Source: G963556115 sp963675945
GTDB lineage: Bacteria; Planctomycetota; SZUA-567
NCBI GenBank assembly: GCA_963675945.1
Contig: OY780932.1
Location: forward strand, 1,302,001-1,366,000
DNA length: 64,000 nt
Direction: 5' to 3'
Below, piece by piece: positions 53,501-61,303 of the stretch; the first letter of the stretch is position 1; each line of letters opens with the position of its first letter. The notes beneath the pieces are model-generated. The model was not told the origin of the DNA. It worked only from the letters and a program-made list of their open reading frames with translations, and ran no database searches. Both the position numbers and the translations under genes were made by a program.

Positions 53501-55220
53501 TCCAGGTGGAGGCCCTGGCGTGGGTAGTGGCGTTGAAGGCGGTAATCTCAAAGGGTGTTGCGATACTGTAGACCTGGTGGGTGGAGTCTACTTTGATGTT
53601 GCCATAGCTGTTCTGCTGCCACTCGTTGCGGGTGGCATAGTAAATACCCTGTTCAGCGGTATCGTAGGCGTAGTCGAGGGTGGCGAAGATCTGATCGGCC
53701 TCGTTGTCACCATCGATATCGACGAGTACGGCGAAACGTCCGAAATTGCCGTACTCGGCACCGGCAACCTCGGTGCAGGAGCCGCTGTTATAATCGATCA
53801 ATATTTGATAATTGGGGTTCATCGCACCGAGATCAAAATTTAAGTCAATAGCGCTTCTTTCTAGAATGTTGATAAAACCACTGTAGGCATCCGATATCAT
53901 AAGGGTGTCGCCGATAAGATCGAGGCTGCCGATATGGTTGGTGCCGCCGGAGCCATTGGATGTGGCCTGGCTGCTTGAATTGATGTCTGCCCAGTCCTGG
54001 GCGGCATCGTAGGAACCGCAACAGACCTTCTGCGAGAAGAGGTAGAGGTTTGAGGAGGTGGCAGAGTCGTTGCCGACAACCAGCATCTCCTCGCCTTTGC
54101 TGGCACTGGAGTCATAATAGTAGCCTACTGCGAGTACCGCACCGAAGCTGGTGTCGTCGGTGGCCCAGATGGTGGTGAGGAAGGTATAGTCTGAACTGGT
54201 ACCTTCTTGGCGGTAGAGGTTGACAAAGCCGTCATCCTTGCCGTCACCGTCACAGTCACCGATACCGGAGATAGCCAGAAGACCGTCGCCATCATTGTTA
54301 TAGTCATAGTAGTCTACGGCGCGGCCGTAGTTGCTGAAATCGTGATTTTCACTGAGCAGACCGTCGAGGGTTTGATCGGCATTCTGCAAAGTGGAGTTGT
54401 AGAGAGCGAGTTTGGCACTGTCAAAGTAAATTTCAGATGCATCAATATCATCGGTCTCGAGAATCCAGTCGCCACCGACAGCGGCGTTACCGGTGAGGTC
54501 GTCACTGGCGGCGACATCCCGGTCGCTGATATTTGCAATCGAATTGACCAGGGATTCTCCAGTGTCGCCGAGTGCGCTGTAACAGGAGAGGAGGTCGATA
54601 CGGCCGTCTGGATCAAGGTAGCTGGCCAGGCCTTCGAAGAAGTCGATTTGGTCGGTATTGCCCGCTTCCAGTGATTGGGCGGTTATCTGAGAACTGTCGA
54701 TTATATAGAGTTCGCCACCGGCACTGCTGTGGGCGGCGATAGCGATGCTGTCGAAAGAGTTGCCATTAGCGATGCTATCCAGAGAATCAAGGATATCCTG
54801 GAATGAATCTTCACTGCCACTGTAGGTAATGACGACAATATCATCGGCAACCGCTTCGATCAGGTCAGAACTGTCGGCGATATCGGTATTGATGATGATG
54901 GCGTGTAACTCTGGAGCACTATTTTCAACGTCGTCCAGTGCATCGGCAAGTAGATCGAGGTGATCAGTTAGGTCGTCACCTCCAGAATCATTACTCAGAT
55001 TTTCCGAGCTATCCTGATCAATAGGATCATCAGCAGAGGGTTCAGCATTATCGGAGTCCAGCGGATTGGCATTGTCACCGGGGATTACGGCTTCATGTTC
55101 GTTACCACTTGGACTATCTCCCTGATCACTTCCTCCGCCCGCACCGGAGCTAGCCTCGGCTGCGACTACGCTTCCGTCGAGCACAATTCTTTCTTCCATA
55201 CGCATCAGCTTGCTAATCAT
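47595..55220 (-). CDS. Giant DUF4347-type surface protein with triplicated propeller-like module
   Basis: I chose the start 17 codons into the longest frame: MISKLMRMEERIVLDGS resembles the LEPR-type leader of giant adhesins, and GAGGT lies 8-9 bases upstream. The 2541 residues contain a DUF4347 domain at ~80-270 (ELHAIIINTDI, IAIAAHSSAGGEL, LLSCYSA). Three related modules of ~430 residues (~570-1000, ~1020-1390, ~1450-1810) follow. Each has a Ca2+-loop-like start before a Trp (DTDSDGNADYW, DSDEDSFPDSW, DSDSDGTADFW), YRFDD/YIFED/YVFED steps and WDxxNT-like blades. A Big-like beta domain (TISYTQGTGDSN ... YTFTTSE) lies near 1990-2100. A Pro/Asp/Glu/Gly-rich linker with an (EG)n repeat comes next, then a ~250-residue helical C-terminus. 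It is probably secreted or surface-bound; the secretion route is not in view. Confidence 0.85.
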   Translation of the reverse strand: MISKLMRMEERIVLDGSVVAAEASSGAGGGSDQGDSPSGNEHEAVIPGDNANPLDSDNAEPSADDPIDQDSSENLSNDSGGDDLTDHLDLLADALDDVENSAPELHAIIINTDIADSSDLIEAVADDIVVITYSGSEDSFQDILDSLDSIANGNSFDSIAIAAHSSAGGELYIIDSSQITAQSLEAGNTDQIDFFEGLASYLDPDGRIDLLSCYSALGDTGESLVNSIANISDRDVAASDDLTGNAAVGGDWILETDDIDASEIYFDSAKLALYNSTLQNADQTLDGLLSENHDFSNYGRAVDYYDYNNDGDGLLAISGIGDCDGDGKDDGFVNLYRQEGTSSDYTFLTTIWATDDTSFGAVLAVGYYYDSSASKGEEMLVVGNDSATSSNLYLFSQKVCCGSYDAAQDWADINSSSQATSNGSGGTNHIGSLDLIGDTLMISDAYSGFINILERSAIDLNFDLGAMNPNYQILIDYNSGSCTEVAGAEYGNFGRFAVLVDIDGDNEADQIFATLDYAYDTAEQGIYYATRNEWQQNSYGNIKVDSTHQVYSIATPFEITAFNATTHARASTWSGLPSEYNIAESVFIAYTDITNSNTPTVDRVSFATNSSGLIYDTTEQEVTGFVLGGSDFQLGHTGNFVTTDGEVMVIATDDYTDGFFVYTYEDTDSDGNADYWIYLSTLTISNTSFLGATTSIYDIDVAQYSDGTYTLVVAVDGTDGTGKDKVYRFDDIANTSRTDGTAESASYLASNTSEIYGEDVEVVEDCIYLTRRDTGYSKIQYFTASSTNGLLEYDTSNTEIIITATRNTDDTYTLAAVNFAGSQLKIWDDALGTPSLTAIDTGDDIIYSMAMVKDRIVLSAYHTFSEFSEILLVTNTCSWAKTASSAYFSSNLGKNGITISADGSQAMATDDHSVIIWDISNTSHITYSTLNTEGNVVSLAYSSPTHTVFTSLVHDPVPYVVSSDHLTDFDTVTSIALSTSGFAAFGQSNLTNNSAAGLVSTFYYDSNIDSWIQSIQPTCDNPEAVDLYLNSDSAQGSNTNDNFGTALVFTSNGDLLIGAPSTGTESDLQGVYIAPEIDSGGYGIYWGEIGSEFATPGGNGYNDFANASLMFSQSYYSILDQFGTIVAEENGIMITSTGNYLDGFQMYTYTYDSDEDSFPDSWEYVRTFYLDDISSGGEITGIFDIDIFGTAFAVSTDAITDTVYIFEDITNSSRTDAAHESSKLMYGTSDTFGQDIELSLGYLFSSLQLSGSTEIYTYNIASSATSSLVYSSSESLELAFDVVYCCGYYDVVATASTDSTITIWDALYFNVNGDPKIDGADADTKVVTLTNSSTVTDVAINLDGQTLIAANPYASSSAGELYVYHKDIGVWSNTVTATLRSSGSSNVGLNDIDISNDGNLAFATTDDGVVYWNIADAKDTGNPVTLEHGTVFYTNSVTTSLAYSDITSAVLVGAPGADKDIYGVSKTGVIDVFNLVDVNPLPDPTPGSGDEDIQQVIAGGFNISGTDVYLNELGAHFAEDEGVLVVTTTNIADGILMYTFTGDSDSDGTADFWEYRMTYDIANLSLVGGVNAINDIDIDGDTFIISVDGTDQDVLYVFEDILNTERINNIESEILTDSICAENIFAEDIDIVEGAIYATTRYDSNYTKILYYWDNEGQYGVDNTSESDTTYRTQDGYYTYSDSSSIYITIAADRRDNGTEAYTLVATGASDQQLKIWAQDDSGMTTDGLTLSFIPEDYAGVGSTAIDFAQVAVQEDYIIASIPAYSISSCSGMGAIVLYKGVDGVWTDAEYNSDGTASVSAILVGASASPCSTLDTDTVTMYSTSIGLNSIDISEDGTTIIADGLITRTGDTDPTRNGTFDVAYIWNLTAAGFTPASFTNYVSNTSWRSGIDATSCIGSVAISETASQVLIGAPYGWKGVDSSVTTNTGTVTANQYDYDVAFGSEFDGDLPTISYTQGTGDSNPETTDLGSITFTINPADKIQLSDYATDMEVLIGQYNNDGDFITYDTLSSSEMASILANSGGGTFTIDLNDARFTGLTLGETYTLIIPSGMFCEKPTETGGVGPTMTYTFTTSETQPQTPSDPADDNPTTNPDTNPDTNPDTPPDVPSTGDTGTGDTGDTGNDDSIVDSVASIIDSLLGENDGQGSDGLGFGDDGFGSDNEGFGDEQNQGEDSQQQEATGEEQAGEEQSAEGEGEGEGESAEGEGEGEGEQSAEGEGEGEGEQSAEGEGDNAEAANAENGNGENGENANGEQAHNTFGPSQRGQSNQMMVQNPFSESITRAQTNQLFNSSIQAFSSLSSFSPAMQAEATMAMGNTMTTAALVSNSESLLSIADNLLSAVFEHEETDILSLSGSGHTAAVISLSSIIQEASDNLVQARGKALIANDLLRILSINISGFDDKIAENSFSGGVQRLAESNEEFAYTYEILNSILKTIKTSKDSGELITAAELNSLLPQIKATAQAKSATLHESGDRASMDVLSFLTKQMELKDVNKAQLEQQVSQVFAQWHNNLGLSKPVSLSESTIHDIAFSHSEITAEAM
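48529..48660 (-). repeat. Tandem repeat encoding Ser-Ala-(Glu-Gly)n
   Basis: Within the giant gene a 30-36-base unit recurs four times, encoding SAEGEGEGEG(E) with or without a following Q. It makes the plus strand C/T-rich and is a likely site of length variation by slippage. Confidence 0.8.
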
Positions 55221-55543
55221 TTGGTCATACCTCGATAGTTGAAAAATAATAATTATAATAGAACTCAAATCATTCTAAAATATACCAATAGTATTATAAC
55301 ATATTTATGGGGGAATTAAAGCGATAAAGACATTTTTTTTGAAAGTAAAGAGAAATTATTTTCGGGTGATTTATAGGATAAAACATGTTTCCTGAGATAA
55401 GTAATGAACAAATAAAAGCATTTTATTGCTAAGAACAGGCCGTTGAGTATTATTTTAAGAAGTTGAATTACTTTTTGTGTTTTTGCTGATTATAATATAG
55501 AATACATTAGTGCTATTTTATTAATAAAAACTATGCCGAGGAT
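55221..55543. other. Divergent intergenic region (323 bases)
   Basis: An AT-rich spacer lies between the giant gene and the AsmA-like gene. TATAAT at 55493-55498 is a candidate -10 for the plus-strand gene, without a good -35. A T run lies at 55333-55340. No ORF or hairpin stands out. Confidence 0.45.
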
Positions 55544-58500
55544 ATGATGATGGATGAACCTGAGATTGAGATTAATACCACTAGACAAAGAACAGAAAAG
55601 AAGAAGGGAGGGTGCCTCAAGCTTTTTATCATCCTCTTGCTTGTCTTTGTAGCGTTGGTGGCAGGGGGAGTGTTTTATCTGCAGAATACCTTTGATGAGT
55701 CTTATCTGCGCAGTAAATGCGAGGAAGAGATAGCTCGGGCAACTGGGGGTGAGTGTACGATTGAGAGTATAGACTGGTCGGTTGCGGGCAGTGCCGAGAT
55801 TATCGGAATGAACTTGGCGGTGGAGAATGAGCAGGCTGGGGCGGATTCACAGTACCTGAAAATTGCTCGGATTACCGCTAATATAGATATACTAAAATCT
55901 ATAATAAATCTACAGCCGGTGATCAAGGTGGCGGTAGATGGGGTCGAGATCAATATCGACCGCGTAGTCAAGAATGAAGTGCAAAATCAAGATGATACTG
56001 CGAAGAGGAAGCAGGGGGTAACTGCGCTTGATACACTGAAAGTTGAGGGGAATGAGAGATTTTCAACTAATATTAATCAGATAATTTCGTCGATTGTTGA
56101 TATGCCGTGGCGGAGTTGGGTGGCGGAGTTTGACTGGCGCCAGTTCAGTCTGGATGCGAGTTTGAGTAATGTCAAGGTCGTGGTGCACGATCGCAGTGAG
56201 CTGCTCAAGGATATTGATTTTACCTTGAATTCTACAGCCAGACTCGATAAGAGTGGGGTCAAGTTTGATCTTGAGCTAGCCGAGGTTACGCCGAATGTAC
56301 GTGACGGTCGGGTGGTTGTGGCAGCAAATGTCGTCTTTGACTGGGCGCAGCTGGAGCAGAGGCCGGATAAGCCTTTGGCGTTTATCGGGTCGGCCAATCT
56401 AAATCTGGCTATCAATAACTTAGATCTAAATTATATCGCGGAGTATTATATTCAGACTGAACAGCAGCAGTTCAGGCTGGGCAAGCCGCTATCGGGCAAT
56501 ATCTCGCTAAAGGCGGATGACCTCTCCAAGGTGGCTCTCAAAGCAGAGCTTACCTGCAGGGAGTTGTGCAGGTTCTACCGTGACGGTAAAAATCTGCCCG
56601 GTGGGAACCCTACCCTTGATTTTGATTTGAATGCTGAGGTCGATTTGAGTAGGCAGTTCTCACAGATCAAGAACGGGTATGTAAACATCAAGAGTAGGAA
56701 TTCAGCTTCGGATTATGAATGGTTCAGCCTCAATACTGAGATCTTCGGTTCGTTTGCCGAGCAGATAGTACTGAGTATTCAGAGTAAACTCGATGTCGGG
56801 GCACTCAGTAATAGCGCTTTCGGGAGAGCCTTTGATTTTTATAATATTGCAAGCGGAGGGATAACTCTGGGCAGTCAGCTGGCGTGGAAGCGTACAGAGG
56901 ACTGGGTATATGAGTTGAACCTAAAATCCACAGATCTGGTTATCAAGAATGCCGATACTGCTGTACCGGCGCCGATGGTGTTGTTGCTCAGCGGTACAGT
57001 CAAGCCGGAGGACAGGTTTGCTCCAGAGTATCTGACTTTACAGCTTAAGTGTGATGCGCCGGGGATTCAGGTAAGTACGGTCGGTGCCCAGGGGCTGGTT
57101 ATCCCGCTCAATCTGAGTGAATTTGTCCCGCAGGGTGAGGCCAAGGCGCAGGTAGATATTCCTCAGGTCTTTAAAGCCTTTGCCGGACCGCTTGGTAAGC
57201 TTGGGTTGAAGAGTGTCGATGAACAGTTAAACCTTGACTTTACTGTTGATGCGGCTAAGTCGACCAGGATAAATCTCCAGATGCAGAATACCAAGGAGCA
57301 ATATGCTCCATGTGTCATCAACCTGGCGTATACGCCGAAGTCCGGGGGAGAGTTTAGCGGTAACTTTGAGTTGAATGCCGAGAAGAATGCCGTACAGGTG
57401 AAGGCGACGGTGGAGGGCGAGGTTACCCAGGATAAGACGGTAAATCTTAATTTTAACAAGCAGTTCGCCATGCGGGTAGGGTCGGCTCTCAACCTGGCGA
57501 AACGAGTGCAGAATTTGGTGCCGGGACTGGAAGTTGCGCAGTACCCGGTGGTGGGGGTTATTCGGGGTAGAGCAAACGGCAAGGCGGTTATTGCAGATAA
57601 TAACGTCTCGCTCTCTGACAATAATTTTGCGGTATTGATTGAGGGTATGACCTTCACTGCGGATAACGGGAGTAAATTTGTTGACAATAAAACCAGCATT
57701 AATGGTAGTTATAGTGTTCAGGATCTGCTCGGAAAGTGTGTGGCGCGTATCGACTCTTTCAAGGTTGAGGGTGATACCATTAATGTCGGATTCAAGGCCG
57801 AGAGGCTGGGAGTGGGTGAACTGCAGGAGGATGCGGTGCGCGGGCTGGAAGGGGTGAAGGGACTTGAGCTTATGGTAAAGGTTGGAGCCAATACCTTTAC
57901 CAATCTCTCCGCGCTCCTTGGTGAGCGGTTGCCGCCGGTGTTGCGTAGCGGTAAGAGCTTACTTGTGGAGTTAAAATCGACCGCGGCAAACGCTATTGCC
58001 CTCAATCAGTTTGAGTTCAACAGTGCTGGTCTGGTTGCCGCGCTCAGTGGCCTGGTAGTCAACCCTCAGGCTTTATCAGCTCTGCTCAATGAACATAATT
58101 ATGCAGATGTGCTTAAAAATCTCTCTGCTTTCAAGGTGGCGGTCAAGGCTGGTGCTAGCTTCTGGAGCGGGCTGGATTTGCCACAGGGCTTGCGCTTCAG
58201 TGGAAATGCGGATTTGGATATGGCGTATGATCCGCAAACGGACAGGCTAACTCTGAGTAAGCTGATTCTAGCGGGAGATCAGCATAATCGAAGCTTTGTC
58301 GGCAGGATGAGTGGGGCGACAATCATTGATAATGTCAGTGAAATTGTGCGGACGCAGAATCCGGCCTTGTTGCTTGAGTCGCTGCCGAGTGGGGTTAATA
58401 TTCCGGTGGTGACTATCTATCTTCCTCAGCTCAAAGAGTTTTTGCTTCAGCAGAAAATAGCGCTTGATATTACTGGAAATACGCTGGAGTTGAGTAAGTT

Positions 58501-59959
58501 GCGGGTGGTCAAGGCCAAGCAACCTGGGACATTACAAGTGGTTGGAAGTATTGTCAGCCCGGGGCTGAGGCTGGGGGATGACTTGGCGTATAAAGGTAGT
58601 ATGGCGCTGAATAATCTTATAAAGGTTGAGGGCGGCAGTTTTGCGGTTACGGGAGAGCTGAAGCTGGATCAGGCGCAGATTCAGTTTCGAGCCAGGCCGT
58701 ATGTCTATAATAAACCTCTCAATCAACCAGTCAAACTCTACTACAAGCTTGAGGGCGGTGAAACCGGACAGTTCAAGGTCTACCGGGCAGGTATGACTGG
58801 GGGAGCGTTACAGTTTGAGCTGCAGAATCTTGAGTTTGAGCCGGGAAAAGAGGGTAAATTCGCGCTCAAGCTTCCGCTCTTCTCGGTGAAAGCTCCGTTT
58901 ACACTTAATGTTAAAGATGTGGAGTTGAACCCAGTGACCGATACTGCCAGAGCCAGTGTTCAGAGTAGCAAATTGGATCTCACCGCTATGAGCTCAAGTT
59001 TGGATACGGGGCTGCCATGTAAACTTGGAGGGTACATTGGGGCAATCAATATGCAACTTGCGGACAGGTATTCAACATTATTTGGCGGAACTAAACGGCG
59101 CCTCTCAGCCGGTAATCAGTTAGCTGTAGGTGCGAGCGAGGTGAGCCTTACCTCGACTCAGCAAGCGGGAGTGAGTATGACCCTGGCTTTGGGTAAGCTC
59201 ACAGGAAGTACCGAGGATGGGAAATTTACCCTCGGCGGTATGAGTATAACCTCACCGACAGGTTTTACGGCAGCGACACCGGTTACCGTGGGACAGATAG
59301 ATACAACGCTTGATCTTGAGGCTATGGCTCAGGGCAGGAGTATTATTGACGAGGTGATTGTCAGCAGTTATAAGGCAATATATGAACTCAATCTGGCAGG
59401 CAATAATATTACGGCGTTGCAGAATAATATCAATACTCTGCTTCCGACTCCTGAAGCAGCAGGGAGTGCTACGGCGCAGAGCGCAGGGGTTGATAATACA
59501 GGCGGTGCGGTTGGTGGTAAGGATAGTGGGGGCGGAGACGGGATATTGATAAAAGAGTTGTATCTCAATAATGGGGTGGTTGAAATTAAGTCAAAATTGA
59601 TCAATACCACTCTCAAGCTGCCGCAGACAAATGTCAAAGATATCGGTGGGTCTAACCCACGGGTGGCGGCGGCGACGGTGCTCAATGTTATGCTTCGCGG
59701 TATAGGTAAGGCTGCGGTCTCGATGTTTGATAATACTACCGGTACGGCGGTGAATTCGGTTACTAACTTGCTTGGCAGTGCCTTGAAAAATAAGGAAAAA
59801 GCTGGAAACGAACAGGATGCTGAGAGCACGGAGGAAAACCCGGTGAAGTCGGTCACGAATATTATAAATAGTGTGGTAAATTCCGCAGATGAGAGCTCAG
59901 AGGGTAATGCGGATTCGGGAAGTTCACTGAGTGAATCTTTGGGTAATTTCTTCAAATAA
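55544..59959 (+). CDS. Large AsmA/TamB-like envelope protein
   Basis: The 1471 residues have one N-terminal anchor (~24-46, LKLFIILLLVFVALVAGGVFY) after a basic cytoplasmic start. A very long extracytoplasmic region follows, built of beta-rich stretches with repeating IxLxxxNLDLNY- and SLKADDLSKV-type strands. The end (ELNLAGNNITALQNNINTLL, then GDGILIKELYLNNGVVEIKS) resembles AsmA/DUF748 C-termini. Such proteins form bridge-like beta-grooves for phospholipid movement between membranes. The last ~120 residues are Ser/Asn/Glu-rich. The start could be either of two adjacent ATGs (55544, 55547). It is divergent from the giant DUF4347 gene. Confidence 0.8.
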   Translation: MMMDEPEIEINTTRQRTEKKKGGCLKLFIILLLVFVALVAGGVFYLQNTFDESYLRSKCEEEIARATGGECTIESIDWSVAGSAEIIGMNLAVENEQAGADSQYLKIARITANIDILKSIINLQPVIKVAVDGVEINIDRVVKNEVQNQDDTAKRKQGVTALDTLKVEGNERFSTNINQIISSIVDMPWRSWVAEFDWRQFSLDASLSNVKVVVHDRSELLKDIDFTLNSTARLDKSGVKFDLELAEVTPNVRDGRVVVAANVVFDWAQLEQRPDKPLAFIGSANLNLAINNLDLNYIAEYYIQTEQQQFRLGKPLSGNISLKADDLSKVALKAELTCRELCRFYRDGKNLPGGNPTLDFDLNAEVDLSRQFSQIKNGYVNIKSRNSASDYEWFSLNTEIFGSFAEQIVLSIQSKLDVGALSNSAFGRAFDFYNIASGGITLGSQLAWKRTEDWVYELNLKSTDLVIKNADTAVPAPMVLLLSGTVKPEDRFAPEYLTLQLKCDAPGIQVSTVGAQGLVIPLNLSEFVPQGEAKAQVDIPQVFKAFAGPLGKLGLKSVDEQLNLDFTVDAAKSTRINLQMQNTKEQYAPCVINLAYTPKSGGEFSGNFELNAEKNAVQVKATVEGEVTQDKTVNLNFNKQFAMRVGSALNLAKRVQNLVPGLEVAQYPVVGVIRGRANGKAVIADNNVSLSDNNFAVLIEGMTFTADNGSKFVDNKTSINGSYSVQDLLGKCVARIDSFKVEGDTINVGFKAERLGVGELQEDAVRGLEGVKGLELMVKVGANTFTNLSALLGERLPPVLRSGKSLLVELKSTAANAIALNQFEFNSAGLVAALSGLVVNPQALSALLNEHNYADVLKNLSAFKVAVKAGASFWSGLDLPQGLRFSGNADLDMAYDPQTDRLTLSKLILAGDQHNRSFVGRMSGATIIDNVSEIVRTQNPALLLESLPSGVNIPVVTIYLPQLKEFLLQQKIALDITGNTLELSKLRVVKAKQPGTLQVVGSIVSPGLRLGDDLAYKGSMALNNLIKVEGGSFAVTGELKLDQAQIQFRARPYVYNKPLNQPVKLYYKLEGGETGQFKVYRAGMTGGALQFELQNLEFEPGKEGKFALKLPLFSVKAPFTLNVKDVELNPVTDTARASVQSSKLDLTAMSSSLDTGLPCKLGGYIGAINMQLADRYSTLFGGTKRRLSAGNQLAVGASEVSLTSTQQAGVSMTLALGKLTGSTEDGKFTLGGMSITSPTGFTAATPVTVGQIDTTLDLEAMAQGRSIIDEVIVSSYKAIYELNLAGNNITALQNNINTLLPTPEAAGSATAQSAGVDNTGGAVGGKDSGGGDGILIKELYLNNGVVEIKSKLINTTLKLPQTNVKDIGGSNPRVAAATVLNVMLRGIGKAAVSMFDNTTGTAVNSVTNLLGSALKNKEKAGNEQDAESTEENPVKSVTNIINSVVNSADESSEGNADSGSSLSESLGNFFK

Positions 59960-59980
59960 ATTTTGTCTCAATAATTGATG

Positions 59981-61003
59981 TCATTTTTGAGCGATGTCTT
60001 TGAGTTTGGCTTTTAGGGTGTAGGTGCGACGTTCGTAGACGACACAGCTGCACCCTTTGGCTTGGGCTTGGGCTTTGGCGGTCTTTTTGAGATTTGCTGC
60101 GGCTCTGGAGATCTCGGCAAGGCTTGGAGTGTACTCGAAGTTTTGGTTGGAGATGACCGAGAGATTGAGCGTCGTAATAGGAACAAACTGGACGACTCCT
60201 TGTCTGTTTTTAGCTTCATAGCCACCATTGCGGATGTGTTTCGTTTTGAAGTGGTCTTTAACCTGTTGATCAAAATCCTGGCATATCTGTGCTACTGCAG
60301 TCTGTGATAAGCTGCCGGTAACGACTATAATATAATCATCACCTCCTATATGACCAACCTTTGCTGCAGAGGAGATGGCGGATTGGTGCTGTTGCATTAT
60401 CTGGGCGGCGAGTTTGATGACATTGTCGCCGTTACTGAAGCCATAGGTGTCATTATATTCTTTGAAATTACTGAGGTCACCGTATATAATCGCATATTCA
60501 GGATAGGCGAGCGAATTCTCTATCCACTTATTGATGCTCTTGTTGCCGGGAAGACCGGTGAGCGGGTTGGAGTTCATGGCGTATTCGAGTTCCAATTGGC
60601 TCGAACGGAGCAGTAGTGCCTTGATCTCAATGCAGCCGATATAGTTACTGGCGGTATCGGTAACAACTACTGGGTCGTAGGTATGTTCGTCATCTCGGTG
60701 CATGGCCAGGGATGCCGTAGCAGGCAGGGAGTGAGTAATGTCGACGCTGAGAAATTCTTTGGTGGTAAATTTTATCGCCGGCTTCTTCTGATGTAGTGAA
60801 TAGCCGAAGGCACCGCTGTTATTCAACATGAAATTGACTCTGGTAATCAGACCAATAGGTTTATTCTGCTCTAGAAGGACGATGCAGGAGATCCTTCTAT
60901 CGCTATGGAACATTTTGTAGATATCCTCACATTTGATGGTTTTGTCTTCTACTACCGGAGGAGTGGTTAGTAGGCTGAATATCTCTTTTTCTTCAGTACT
61001 CAT
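59981..61003 (-). CDS. CBS-GGDEF protein (putative diguanylate cyclase)
   Basis: The 340 residues have an N-terminal CBS pair (~10-145; RRISCIVLLEQNKPIGLITRVNFM, DPVVVTDTASNYIGCIEIKAL). A GGDEF domain (~150-310) follows, with the start NPLTGLPGNKSINKWI, GDLSNFKEYNDTYGF and the active loop HIGGDDY. The last position is Tyr instead of Phe, still compatible with activity. The RxxD inhibitory site five residues before the loop is absent. It probably makes cyclic di-GMP in response to a nucleotide sensed by CBS. It is convergent with the AsmA-like gene. Confidence 0.88.
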   Translation of the reverse strand: MSTEEKEIFSLLTTPPVVEDKTIKCEDIYKMFHSDRRISCIVLLEQNKPIGLITRVNFMLNNSGAFGYSLHQKKPAIKFTTKEFLSVDITHSLPATASLAMHRDDEHTYDPVVVTDTASNYIGCIEIKALLLRSSQLELEYAMNSNPLTGLPGNKSINKWIENSLAYPEYAIIYGDLSNFKEYNDTYGFSNGDNVIKLAAQIMQQHQSAISSAAKVGHIGGDDYIIVVTGSLSQTAVAQICQDFDQQVKDHFKTKHIRNGGYEAKNRQGVVQFVPITTLNLSVISNQNFEYTPSLAEISRAAANLKKTAKAQAQAKGCSCVVYERRTYTLKAKLKDIAQK

Positions 61004-61303
61004 AATTCAGTATCCTGACAAAAATGTCGATACATACTTATTGCTCGACTGTGTGACAAGCCTCTAAGGCTGTAATGTGTTACAGGCTTGCTGACTCCGG
61101 TGAAGTTGGTATCTTTCTTGTATTTATTGAAAATCAAAGGTATATACTACGGAGCTATAATATTATGACGGTTTTTGTTCGGGTTTTATTAGAAATATAT
61201 GAATAATTAGTTTGTGGTGGTTTTCTGGTGGTATTGACTGTTGATTATGTGTATTATAAATTTGTGTTTGGGTATCGTAATAATTCTTTAAGAGGTTGTA
61301 CTG
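61004..61303. other. Divergent intergenic region (300 bases)
   Basis: This separates the CBS-GGDEF and DUF342 genes. A weak stem pairs CAAGCCT near 61060 with AGGCTTG near 61084. A TATAAT-like element occurs near 61156. I looked for a cyclic di-GMP riboswitch consensus and found none. Confidence 0.45.

Noticed and set aside
61004..61303. Cyclic di-GMP riboswitch before the DUF342 gene
   Set aside because: The conserved GEMM core sequences and tetraloop receptor are not present.
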